From the NCBI GenBank assembly GCA_034429695.1, contig DAOUGC010000188.1, positions 1-12,394 of the forward strand: 12,394 nucleotides of DNA. Direction: 5' to 3'. The position numbers were made by a program, and so were the translations under genes. The notes under the pieces are model-generated. The model was given only the letters and a program-made list of their open reading frames with translations, did no database searches and was not told where the DNA came from. This document shows, piece after piece, positions 1 through 6,771 of this stretch; position 1 is the stretch's first letter, and every line of letters begins with the position of its first letter. This DNA comes from DAOUGC01 sp034429695 (GTDB lineage: Bacteria; Chloroflexota; Anaerolineae; Anaerolineales; Anaerolineaceae).

Positions 1-1179
1 CCGGCCGGTTCCGAAGATGAGACCCGGCCCCAACCTCTGATCGGCGATACGCAGCCTGTGCGCCGCCAGCCCACCCCATACGAAGCGCCGTGGGAACATA
101 CCACGCCGCTGCAACCGGATCAGGCTGAAACGCGCGCCATACCGCTGCCGCCCCCACTGCCGTACTCACCAGACCCATACGCAGCACGTGGATTTGTTCA
201 ACAACAACCACCACTGCCACCCCCACCGGCAAACTGGCCCCCGGCCCAGCAACCGCCGCCCCCTGATGATTACAACCTCCCCCACGAAGCCGTCTCGCAC
301 CTGCAACCGGTGCGGGTGCGCCGCCGCAGGCGTTTTGGATGGGGCGGCTGTTTGTGGTTGCCCCTGGTGCTGGTGTTGCTGGTTCTGGCTTACTTCCTTG
401 CTCCGGTGCAAACCCGTGTGCTGGTAATGGGTATAGACCGCCCTTTGGACGGTACTGCGGCAGGCAGATCGGACACGATCATTATTGTGGGCGTCAATCC
501 TTTGATCCCCGATGTAAAAATGCTCTCCATTCCCCGCGACCTGTGGGTGAACATCCCCAATGTGGGCGAGAACCGGATTAACACCGCCCATTACTTTGCC
601 GAACTGGAGCAACCCGGCAGCGGCGCGCGCGCTCTGCAAACTGTGGTGAACCAGGAGCTGGGTGTAAGGGTTCCATATTATGTGCGCGTGCGTTTTGAAG
701 GCTTTCCGGGGGTGATCGATGCCATGGGCGGGGTGGATGTCACCCTGCCGCAGGATATGGGTGGTCTGCCCGCCGGAACGCACCATCTGGACGGTCAGGC
801 GGCTTTTGCATTTGTACGCGACCGCCAGGGGGCGGATGATTTCTTTCGCATGGCGCACGGCCAGTTATTGATCCGTGCTGTGCTGGATAAAGCCGTGTCC
901 TTGCAAACCATCGAACGTTTGCCGGACATACTGAGCGCCATCAATCAGGCATTCGATACCAATATTCCGCTCTGGCAGATGCCGCGTCTGGGTCTGGCGC
1001 TGCTGCGCACCAACCCGGGCACGCTGGACAGCCGCACACTTGACCGCAGCATGGTGACCCCAACCATCACCGCTGGTGGTGCGCAGGTGTTGATGCCCAA
1101 CCACGATGCCATTCGCCCGTTAATACGCAGCATGTTTGGCGCATTTGCCCTGCCTGCCGGTTTAAGCAGCGGCGATTGA
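1..1179 (+). CDS. LytR-CpsA-Psr (LCP) family protein, 5' end outside window
   Basis: LCP proteins are membrane-anchored enzymes that transfer lipid-linked glycopolymers to the cell wall on the outer face of the membrane. The frame is open from base 1, so the true start may lie upstream; the first usable start inside is GTG at 58. Numbered from that GTG: residues 1-85 are very rich in Pro and Gln (a disordered cytoplasmic tail), 86-92 are a run of Arg, 95-115 are one membrane helix, and 120-280 are the LCP domain. Visible family marks are RSDT (137-140), SIPRD (157-161, the conserved Arg-Asp), INTAH (174-178), GGVDV (224-228), LDG (244-246) and FVRDR (252-256). About 90 less conserved residues follow, with no LytR_C domain that I can recognise. 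The long Pro-rich tail is unusual in length and may be an interaction or localisation segment (inference). Family call is firm; the polymer is unknown. Confidence 0.9.
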   Translation, partial: PAGSEDETRPQPLIGDTQPVRRQPTPYEAPWEHTTPLQPDQAETRAIPLPPPLPYSPDPYAARGFVQQQPPLPPPPANWPPAQQPPPPDDYNLPHEAVSHLQPVRVRRRRRFGWGGCLWLPLVLVLLVLAYFLAPVQTRVLVMGIDRPLDGTAAGRSDTIIIVGVNPLIPDVKMLSIPRDLWVNIPNVGENRINTAHYFAELEQPGSGARALQTVVNQELGVRVPYYVRVRFEGFPGVIDAMGGVDVTLPQDMGGLPAGTHHLDGQAAFAFVRDRQGADDFFRMAHGQLLIRAVLDKAVSLQTIERLPDILSAINQAFDTNIPLWQMPRLGLALLRTNPGTLDSRTLDRSMVTPTITAGGAQVLMPNHDAIRPLIRSMFGAFALPAGLSSGD

Positions 1180-1208
1180 AACACTTGTTTGGCTGTGGTT
1201 ATGTATTG

Positions 1209-1237
1209 TTGCTTTTCTGGTAGGCTTCCTGTATGAT
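1209..1237 (+). promoter_or_regulatory. Candidate sigma70-type promoter for the STAND/BTAD regulator
   Basis: TTGCTT at 1209-1214 and TATGAT at 1232-1237 are separated by exactly 17 bases, a good match to a housekeeping promoter. The predicted start of transcription lies about 35-40 bases before the GTG at 1283. Only by-eye matching supports it. Confidence 0.45.
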
Positions 1238-1282
1238 CATTTTGTTGGGTTCCGCCACCCGCTTCCTGAACACCCACAACAG

Positions 1283-4200
1283 GTGAATATGAAGTATCCG
1301 ATTCCGGTAACACAGACCCGCATCATGGTTCCGCGCCGGCGCAGCGATTTGCTGTCCCGCCCGCGTTTGATCAACCTGCTTAACGAAATGGTTGATTCGC
1401 GCCTGACCATCATCGCGGCTCCTGCCGGTTATGGAAAAACCTCGCTGCTGCTTGATTTCGCCTCGCGTTCTGAGCAACCCGTATGCTGGTACTCGATTGA
1501 TGCGCTCGACCGGGACCCCCACCGCTTCATCACCTATTTTGTGGCGGCCATCTGCGAAAGGTTCCCCTCATTTGGGTCGGCAGCCCTGGCGGCGCTGCAA
1601 AACACATCCGGTCCGCCGGATGTGGACCGTCTGGCGACGATCATTGTCAATGAGGCTTTCGAGCACATCCCAGAACATTTCCTGCTGGTGCTGGATGATT
1701 ATCATCTGGTGGACGGCTGCAAAGAGGTCAATGAATTTGTCAGCCGGTTTGCCCAGGAAGTGGACGAAAACTGCCACCTGCTGATTTCATCGCGCACACT
1801 GCTCTCGCTGCCCGATTTTCCCCTGATGGTGGCGCGCGGGCTGGTGAACGGCTTGAGTTATGACGAGCTGGCTTTCCAGATGGATGAAATCCAGGCGCTG
1901 TTTTTGCAGAATTATCAAATCTCACTCAGTGATGAGAATACCCGCCAGTTGTTGCAACAATCTGAAGGCTGGGTGACTGGTCTGTTGTTGAGCATGCAAG
2001 CCATGCCCAATGCACCGGTCGGCCTGCGCCGTTCTTTAAAGGTGTCGGGGGTGGGCGTCAATGAATTTCTGGGGCAGGTGCTGGATAATCAGACCGCGCC
2101 GATTCAGGAGTTCCTGCTGCGTTCGTCGTTGTTGGAAGAATTTGACGCACGCTTTTGTGAAGAAGTGATCGGCGGCGGGCTGGGACTGGCCAATGTAAAC
2201 TGGGATGCCATGTTGGATGCCGTGCTGCGCGGCAATCTGTTTGTGCTGCCGGTGGGAGCCGACGGTCTGGCGTTGCGTTTTCATCATCTGTTTAGAGACT
2301 TTTTACAGGTGCGCATGCAGCGTGAAAGGCCTGATGAAGCCCGCCTGATCCACCGCCGCATGGCTGAGGTTTTTACCCGCCGAAGCGACTGGGAAAGCGC
2401 CCACCGCTATTACACGGCGCTGGATGACACCCCCGCCTTGATGGATTTAATCGAACAGTCGGGGACGGCTTTAATTGCCGAGGGCCGCTGGGATACCCTG
2501 GGCCGCTGGTTGGATGCCCTGCCTGCAGCCACGGTCATGTCGCACCCTGCGCTGCTTTCGCTGCAGGCCAGTGTGGTGATCACGCACGGAAACCCCTCTC
2601 ATGGCATGGAGTTGTTCCGTCAGGCCATTGAGTTGTTGCAGGCGCGGGGAGATGTGCCTGCACTGGCGCGCACCCTGGTGCGGCGTGCCACGGCTCTGCG
2701 CACCCTGGGCGATCATCCCGCCAGTCTGGCTGACGCCGACCATGCGCTGGCGCTGTGCACCGGCGAGCCGGATTTGCTGCCCATTTATGCCGAGGCGTTG
2801 CGTTCCAAGGGCATGTGTTATTACATTCAGGGCAAGCTCACCGATGCGCTCACCTGGCTGGTGCGCTCGCTGGAAGTCTATCAGTCTTTGAAAGATCACA
2901 TGAATGAAGCGGTGTTGTTAATGGAAACCGGCTTGATCCGGCAGTACATGAGCGACTATGTGACCGCTGAAAATTGTTATTTAAAGGCGCTGGGATACTG
3001 GCGTGAAACGGGCAATTCGGTGTGGCAGGCCAACGTGATGAACAACCTGGGCTTCCTGCAGCACATGCGTGGAGACTACGAGAGCGCAGCGGTCACCATG
3101 GAACGCGCGCTGCAGCACTCACGCCTGGCTGCCGTGCCCCGGCTGGAGGCATTTGCGCTGGCAAATATTGGCGATCTTTACCGCGACCTGCAGGCCATTC
3201 AGGAGGCGCGTGACGCTTACCGTCAGGCAATTTCCATTGCAACGGCTGTCAATGAGCGCTTTCTGCTGGTGTATTTGCACCTGGCTGAGTCTTACCTCAA
3301 CCGCCTGCAGGACGACATCGTGCGGGCTGAATATTCACTGGCAAGCGCGTTAACCTATGCCAGGGCGGGTGAGTCGGCTTACGAGCTGGCGCTGTGTGAC
3401 CTGCAAGCCGGGTTGTTGCACCTTCACGTCGGCAATCTTGACAGCGCCCGCCAGGAACTGGCCCGCGCCGCTGACGTGTTGGAGGCCGACGGGCAGCAGG
3501 TGGATGCCGCCCGGGCGTGTCTTTACCTGGGTATTTGCTGTTTTTCGGCCGGTGATGTGGAAGGCGCTGGGCGCAACCTGGCACATTCCTTTGGGCTGGT
3601 CAAGGAACAGGAAAAGCAGCAGCCGCTGGTGACGGTGGGGTGGGTGGAGCGCGAAGTGTTTGCCGCCATGCGTGAAAACAAAACGCTGGAGAGCCTGCTG
3701 GCGGGCTTCGCCAGACAGGTGAAGCTGTTTGACCAGCGCCTGCCTTCGTTGCGGCGGCGGTTGCGCCAGCGCATATCGGTTGTGCCCTTTGCTCCGCCGC
3801 GCATGTTGATCCGTGCCCTGGGGCGCGTGCAGGTGCGCATCAATGACCGCACAGTGTCTTCTGCTGACTGGCAGGTGCAGACCTCGCGCGATCTGTTCTT
3901 CCTGTTGCTGGCCCATCCGGAAGGCATGACCAAGGAGAGCGTCTCAGCCACCTTTTGGCCGGATATTTCCCCCGGGGAAATGAAGCTGCGCTTTAAGAAC
4001 ACCATTTATCGTATGCGCCATGCGGTGGGCAAGCAGGCGGTGGTGCTGCAGGATGACTATTATCATTTCAACCGCGGGTTGGATTATGAGTACGATGTGG
4101 AAGAGTTTCAGAAGGCAGTGCGCCAGGCGGCCAAGGCAGCCACGCCGCGCGAACGGATATCAATGTACCAGACGGCATTGCGCCTGTACAAGGGACATTA

Positions 4201-4522
4201 CCTGCCGGAAATGGACGCCATGTGGGTGATCACTGAGCGTGAACGCCTGTACCAGATGTATATTGACGCGGTACTGCAACTGGCTGAACTGCAGTTTTCT
4301 TCAGAACAGCACCAGCAGGCGCTGGATACCCTGCAAAAGGCGCTCAACCAGGATGCCTCACTGGAGGCGGCGCACCGCATGGCAATGCGCATTCACGCCG
4401 CGTTGGGCAATCGCGCGGCAGTGGTGCGCCAGTATGAGCGCTGCCGGCAGGTGCTGCTGGAAGATTACAACGCTGACCCATCACCGCAAACCCAATCGTT
4501 AATGCAAACCCTGATGCGTTAA
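1283..4522 (+). CDS. STAND ATPase transcriptional regulator: MalT-like NTPase, TPR repeats, winged helix and BTAD
   Basis: A 1079-residue signal-integrating transcription activator. The MalT-type NTPase comes first: Walker A APAGYGKTS at 46-54, the family motif WYSIDALDRDPHRF at 69-82, Walker B FLLVLDDYH at 133-141, sensor-like SSRT at 169-172, and the HHLF motif closing the winged-helix region at 333-341. Residues about 360-820 are helical TPR-like repeats, the usual ligand- or protein-sensing region. MalT and its LAL relatives end in a LuxR helix-turn-helix, but this protein ends in an OmpR/SARP-like winged helix (about 845-930) followed by a BTAD domain (about 938-1075, with the typical W-x3-ER-x-RL and late Y-x2-C motifs). 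GTG at 1283 is adopted; ATG at 1289 is equally possible (AGGTGA lies at 1281-1286), while ATG at 1325 would remove conserved residues. It stands alone between a promoter and a terminator. Target genes and inducer are unknown. Confidence 0.9.
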   Translation: MNMKYPIPVTQTRIMVPRRRSDLLSRPRLINLLNEMVDSRLTIIAAPAGYGKTSLLLDFASRSEQPVCWYSIDALDRDPHRFITYFVAAICERFPSFGSAALAALQNTSGPPDVDRLATIIVNEAFEHIPEHFLLVLDDYHLVDGCKEVNEFVSRFAQEVDENCHLLISSRTLLSLPDFPLMVARGLVNGLSYDELAFQMDEIQALFLQNYQISLSDENTRQLLQQSEGWVTGLLLSMQAMPNAPVGLRRSLKVSGVGVNEFLGQVLDNQTAPIQEFLLRSSLLEEFDARFCEEVIGGGLGLANVNWDAMLDAVLRGNLFVLPVGADGLALRFHHLFRDFLQVRMQRERPDEARLIHRRMAEVFTRRSDWESAHRYYTALDDTPALMDLIEQSGTALIAEGRWDTLGRWLDALPAATVMSHPALLSLQASVVITHGNPSHGMELFRQAIELLQARGDVPALARTLVRRATALRTLGDHPASLADADHALALCTGEPDLLPIYAEALRSKGMCYYIQGKLTDALTWLVRSLEVYQSLKDHMNEAVLLMETGLIRQYMSDYVTAENCYLKALGYWRETGNSVWQANVMNNLGFLQHMRGDYESAAVTMERALQHSRLAAVPRLEAFALANIGDLYRDLQAIQEARDAYRQAISIATAVNERFLLVYLHLAESYLNRLQDDIVRAEYSLASALTYARAGESAYELALCDLQAGLLHLHVGNLDSARQELARAADVLEADGQQVDAARACLYLGICCFSAGDVEGAGRNLAHSFGLVKEQEKQQPLVTVGWVEREVFAAMRENKTLESLLAGFARQVKLFDQRLPSLRRRLRQRISVVPFAPPRMLIRALGRVQVRINDRTVSSADWQVQTSRDLFFLLLAHPEGMTKESVSATFWPDISPGEMKLRFKNTIYRMRHAVGKQAVVLQDDYYHFNRGLDYEYDVEEFQKAVRQAAKAATPRERISMYQTALRLYKGHYLPEMDAMWVITERERLYQMYIDAVLQLAELQFSSEQHQQALDTLQKALNQDASLEAAHRMAMRIHAALGNRAAVVRQYERCRQVLLEDYNADPSPQTQSLMQTLMR

Positions 4523-4542
4523 AGCGCATGGCGATATCTTTG

Positions 4543-4573
4543 GACCCTGCCGAGCCTGGCAGGGTCTTTTTTT
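4543..4573 (+). terminator. Intrinsic terminator of the STAND/BTAD gene
   Basis: Perfect 9-bp stem, GACCCTGCC (4543-4551) with GGCAGGGTC (4558-4566), six-base loop, followed directly by seven T (4567-4573). It begins 20 bases after the stop codon. This is a textbook rho-independent terminator and separates the regulator from the peptide/DUF5317 genes downstream. Confidence 0.93.
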
Positions 4574-4750
4574 GATTTGCATTATTGTTAATAAAAATAA
4601 TAAAAGATGGATGTATGCTGGAGGTGATGGGGGAAATACTGGTGGGTAAATTCCTGACATATTTGCAAGGTGGTCAAAAGCTGGTAAGAAATTCCAAACT
4701 GAGGCGTTAGTTAAACTGCTTTGTAGCCTTCTTTGGAGCCTCTCGATTTT

Positions 4751-4786
4751 TACACTGAAACTGACAAATCCAACTGGTTCAGTGTA
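4751..4786 (+). promoter_or_regulatory. 9-bp inverted repeat immediately before the peptide gene's ribosome binding site
   Basis: TACACTGAA (4751-4759) and its exact reverse complement TTCAGTGTA (4778-4786) are 18 bases apart. The right arm runs directly into the Shine-Dalgarno sequence (GGAGG, 4788-4792) of the small gene at 4798. It could be a two-half-site operator or an RNA stem controlling ribosome access. The stretch before it (4574-4750) is AT-rich near 4580-4605 and otherwise holds no gene I accept. Confidence 0.5.
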
Positions 4787-4797
4787 CGGAGGTTCTC

Positions 4798-4899
4798 ATG
4801 AAATCGATCAAGGCGCGTGTGATCCTGGCTGTTTTCACCATTGTGATGTTTGTACTGGCGGCTGGCGCTCCGGGTTGCATTGGTGGCATCAGCGGATAA
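4798..4899 (+). CDS. Short hydrophobic peptide, 33 residues, unknown function
   Basis: This ORF has a strong Shine-Dalgarno site (GGAGG at 4788-4792, five bases from ATG) and ends in TAA 18 bases before the GTG of the DUF5317 gene, so it is probably the first gene of that operon. Residues 2-7 are basic (KSIKAR), 8-20 form a hydrophobic core, and 21-33 are small residues with a single Cys (AAGAPGCIGGISG). This is the layout of a Sec signal sequence with almost nothing after it: cleavage near Ala24, or lipobox-like processing at Cys27 (poor consensus, A-P-G-C), would release about 7-9 residues. It could be a secreted signal peptide, a one-helix membrane protein that assists DUF5317, or a translated leader. 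No family is recognised. The start signals make translation likely; the role is inference. Confidence 0.6.
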   Translation: MKSIKARVILAVFTIVMFVLAAGAPGCIGGISG

Positions 4900-4917
4900 C
4901 AACCCTGTGGATAAATC

Positions 4918-5505
4918 GTGATCCTGCTTGCGGGCCTCATTGCCGGACTCATCGCTGCCCTGCTGCGCATCTGGATGCTGAAAAGGCGGCTAAAACCACT
5001 CCAGATCAACCTGGACTGGCTGGTTTTGGTCGCTTTTCTTCCCCAACTGGCAGCATTTGGGTTGCCCTTCACCCGTCAGTACATTCCTGATGATTGGGCA
5101 CGGGCCGCCCTGGTGACCACACAGGCTCTGTTGCTGGTGTTTGCCTGGTTCAACCGTAAACAACCTGCTTTCTGGGCTCTGGGACTGGGATTGCTGCTGA
5201 ATTTCATCGTCATTGTGGCAAACGGTGGGCTGATGCCCATCAGTCCTGAGACGGTCGGACGTTACCTATCCGATGGCTGGCAGGAGGGCCAGCGTCTTGG
5301 ATACGAAAAGGACATCATCCTGGCCGTTGAGGATACCCGCCTGTGGTTCCTTTCAGACCGCTTCACTCTGCCGGACGCCTCACCATGGCATGTGGCTTTC
5401 AGCTTGGGAGACATCTTCATCGCAGGGGGTGCCTTCTGGTTAATGTGGTCGCTGGGAGACAGGCAGGAAACAAAGGAGGTTCCATATGACACCCCTGGCA
5501 TTTAG
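4918..5505 (+). CDS. DUF5317 domain-containing multi-pass membrane protein
   Basis: A 195-residue integral membrane protein of a family with no established function. Hydrophobic segments lie at about 2-18, 34-50, 62-78, 84-101 and 158-178. The central ANGGLMPISPE (101-111) and the C-terminal FSLGDIFIAGG (161-171) match the family's characteristic NGG-MP and S-GDI motifs. GTG at 4918 is the only sensible start, because an in-frame TAA lies at 4912-4914; a weak GTGGAT serves as ribosome site. The 3' end overlaps the next gene by 20 bases, implying translational coupling. Its place between a tiny signal-like peptide and a leader-like small protein makes a role in peptide export, processing or sensing conceivable, but nothing in the sequence (no ATPase, no protease motif) shows one. 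Confidence 0.82.
   Translation: MILLAGLIAGLIAALLRIWMLKRRLKPLQINLDWLVLVAFLPQLAAFGLPFTRQYIPDDWARAALVTTQALLLVFAWFNRKQPAFWALGLGLLLNFIVIVANGGLMPISPETVGRYLSDGWQEGQRLGYEKDIILAVEDTRLWFLSDRFTLPDASPWHVAFSLGDIFIAGGAFWLMWSLGDRQETKEVPYDTPGI
5472..5480 (+). promoter_or_regulatory. Near-perfect Shine-Dalgarno site inside the DUF5317 gene
   Basis: AAAGGAGGT lies five bases before ATG 5486 and within the coding end of DUF5317. It fixes the start of the NHLP-like gene and indicates it is translated strongly, possibly at a higher level than the GTG-started gene before it. Confidence 0.8.
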
Positions 5506-5779
5506 CCACTCCATTCCCCCGCGGGCTCCGGCTTCACAGCAGGAGTACAGCCGGTTGCTCACCGCGGCAGTGGTGAATCAGAGTTTTCGCCGCTTATTGT
5601 TGACCAACCCCAAACAGGCGCTGGCCAGCGGTTATGCCGGTGAGGCTTTTCACCTGGGCAGCGAGGAACAGGCGCGCGTTTCGGCCATTCGAGCCAGCAG
5701 CCTGGAAGACTTTGCCCGTCAACTGCAACAGATACAGGACGTACCCTTTTCGGCGTTTGGCTGCTACGCGGGTGACTGA
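5486..5779 (+). CDS. NHLP-clan small protein, Os1348-like (RiPP leader-like)
   Basis: A 97-residue soluble protein. Residues about 20-82 resemble the nitrile-hydratase-alpha-like leader fold used by some RiPP precursors, especially the Os1348-type group common in Chloroflexota: a helix with AAVVNQSFRRLLLTNP (27-42), then a downstream helix from about 58 to 82 with SSLEDFARQL (71-80). In precursors this fold is the leader recognised by a modifying enzyme, with the core after it. Here the tail after residue 82 is only about 15 residues with one Cys (FGCYAGD) and no Ser/Thr/Cys-rich core, and no maturase, protease or exporter of RiPP type is in the window. It may therefore be a stand-alone regulator or chaperone using the same fold rather than a natural-product precursor. 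The start is secure (perfect ribosome site, 20-base overlap with DUF5317). The family call rests on pattern recognition only. Confidence 0.6.
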   Translation: MTPLAFSHSIPPRAPASQQEYSRLLTAAVVNQSFRRLLLTNPKQALASGYAGEAFHLGSEEQARVSAIRASSLEDFARQLQQIQDVPFSAFGCYAGD

Positions 5780-5825
5780 CCCCGCAGCCAGACATAATCG
5801 CCATCCGTGAATTACTGGAAACGAT

Positions 5826-6491
5826 ATGACCCTCACTGGCGGTGTCTGCTCTATGAAACCCTCATCCATGATTGCCGGTAATACGGCTCTTTCCCTGTTG
5901 CTTGGACGGCAGGAAAAGATGTCACAACGCCGGCTGCTGGGTGCACTACTGGCGCTCGCAGAAGCTGTCGATCTTTGCAGTGAGAGCAGCAGTTTGCACA
6001 GCCCGCTCTCAGCCCGCATTTCTCTTGAAATTGGGCGCGCAGTGGGTCTGGCGGAGAAAGACCTTCACAACCTGTATTATGCGGCTCTGTTACACGATAT
6101 CGGCAAGATTGAGATTTCGCGTGAGATTATTCAGAAACCGGGGCCTTTGAGTGAAGATGAATGGCAAATCATGCGTACCCACCCTGGCCTAGGTGCGCAA
6201 CTCTTGGAGACCTTTGAAGGTCTGGAAGAAGTGGCCGGGGTGGTGCATATGCACCACGAAAAATGGGATGGCAGCGGCTATCCCCGGGGATTGAAAGGCG
6301 AAGAGATCCTGTTGCAGGCGCGTATTCTGGCACTGGCCGATGCGTATTCTGTGATGATTGTGGGCAGGGTCTATCGCGCTGCATTTACCCGTATTCAAGT
6401 AATTGAGGAATTGAAGCGGTGTTCTGGTACCCATTTTGACCCCCATCTGGTGGAGTGCATGCTGGATCTGCTGGAAAAGGGGCGCTTCTAA
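5826..6491 (+). CDS. HD-GYP domain protein, probable cyclic-di-GMP phosphodiesterase
   Basis: HD-GYP enzymes hydrolyse the second messenger c-di-GMP using bound metal ions. The 221-residue protein is essentially only this domain, with about 55 residues before it. Present are the first His region (LHSPLSARI, 57-65), HDIGK (90-94), THP (118-120), HHEKWDGSGYP (143-153, the full HHExxDGxGYP signature) and the late metal Asp in ADAYSVM (171-177). The last motif departs from the usual D-x-Y-D-A-M-T and the DRPYR element is GRVYR, so substrate preference could differ. All metal ligands I can place are intact, so activity is likely. There is no receiver domain, so it may be controlled by partner proteins. 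ATG 5826 is used; ATG 5853 is possible. It follows the NHLP-like gene by 46 bases and is likely the last gene of that operon. Confidence 0.88.
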   Translation: MTLTGGVCSMKPSSMIAGNTALSLLLGRQEKMSQRRLLGALLALAEAVDLCSESSSLHSPLSARISLEIGRAVGLAEKDLHNLYYAALLHDIGKIEISREIIQKPGPLSEDEWQIMRTHPGLGAQLLETFEGLEEVAGVVHMHHEKWDGSGYPRGLKGEEILLQARILALADAYSVMIVGRVYRAAFTRIQVIEELKRCSGTHFDPHLVECMLDLLEKGRF

Positions 6492-6597
6492 TGACATCTG
6501 CGGGAAGGGAGTCCGAAGTACGGTGCGCGTACCTTTCGTGCTGATGATTTCATCAAGGGGTTGAAATTATCAGGCGTAATATATGCCTCCCCCCTAT

Positions 6598-6634
6598 GCT
6601 CCCCGCCTCTGCCCAAGGTGGGGAGCAATCTTTT
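6598..6634 (+). terminator. Terminator-like hairpin after the HD-GYP gene
   Basis: An 11-bp stem (6598-6608 with 6616-6626, one G-U pair) encloses a seven-base loop. After four more bases come four T (6631-6634), so the U tract is short and offset. It plausibly ends the 4798-6491 transcript. It also argues that the frame open upstream of the kinase here is not coding. Confidence 0.55.
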
Positions 6635-6704
6635 GTCTATCACCATATGGGGGTTTTCCCTACCCTTCTGCGCGGGGATCCTTCGCTTGTTGCTTCTTTG
6701 GAAA

Positions 6705-6727
6705 GGTGATTAACTTAGTTAATCACC
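6705..6727 (+). promoter_or_regulatory. Perfect 10-3-10 dyad upstream of the histidine kinase: candidate operator
   Basis: GGTGATTAAC (6705-6714) and GTTAATCACC (6718-6727) are exact reverse complements around TTA. The dyad is 44 bases before the chosen ATG. Weak promoter-like hexamers (TTGTTG 6687-6692 and TAACTT 6711-6716, 18 apart) would place it over a -10 box, a typical repressor position. AT-rich arms without a following T run make a terminator unlikely. Confidence 0.6.
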
Positions 6728-6771
6728 ACTTGGAGGATGATACCGCTTGCCGTCTGGTTAGTGGAATTTTT

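Noticed and set aside
166..858. Minus-strand open frame of 230 codons opposite the LCP gene
   Set aside because: Antisense to conserved LCP motifs, with no recognisable domain or ribosome site.
4615..4710. A 31-codon ORF with a cationic C-terminus in the leader before the peptide gene
   Set aside because: The ribosome signal is badly spaced (GGAGGTG touches the internal ATG 4627), no family is recognised and nothing besides the open frame supports it. Conservation in relatives would revive it.
4906..4914. TGTGGATAA, a perfect DnaA-box match between the peptide and DUF5317 genes
   Set aside because: A single box without clustered copies, an AT-rich unwinding element or dnaA/dnaN neighbours does not make an origin; it overlaps the ribosome-site region of DUF5317 and is probably chance.
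6583..6771. In-frame upstream extension of the histidine kinase (63 extra residues)
   Set aside because: It covers a terminator-like hairpin and a perfect dyad, encodes Pro/Cys-rich non-domain sequence, and the PAS domain starts after ATG 6772.
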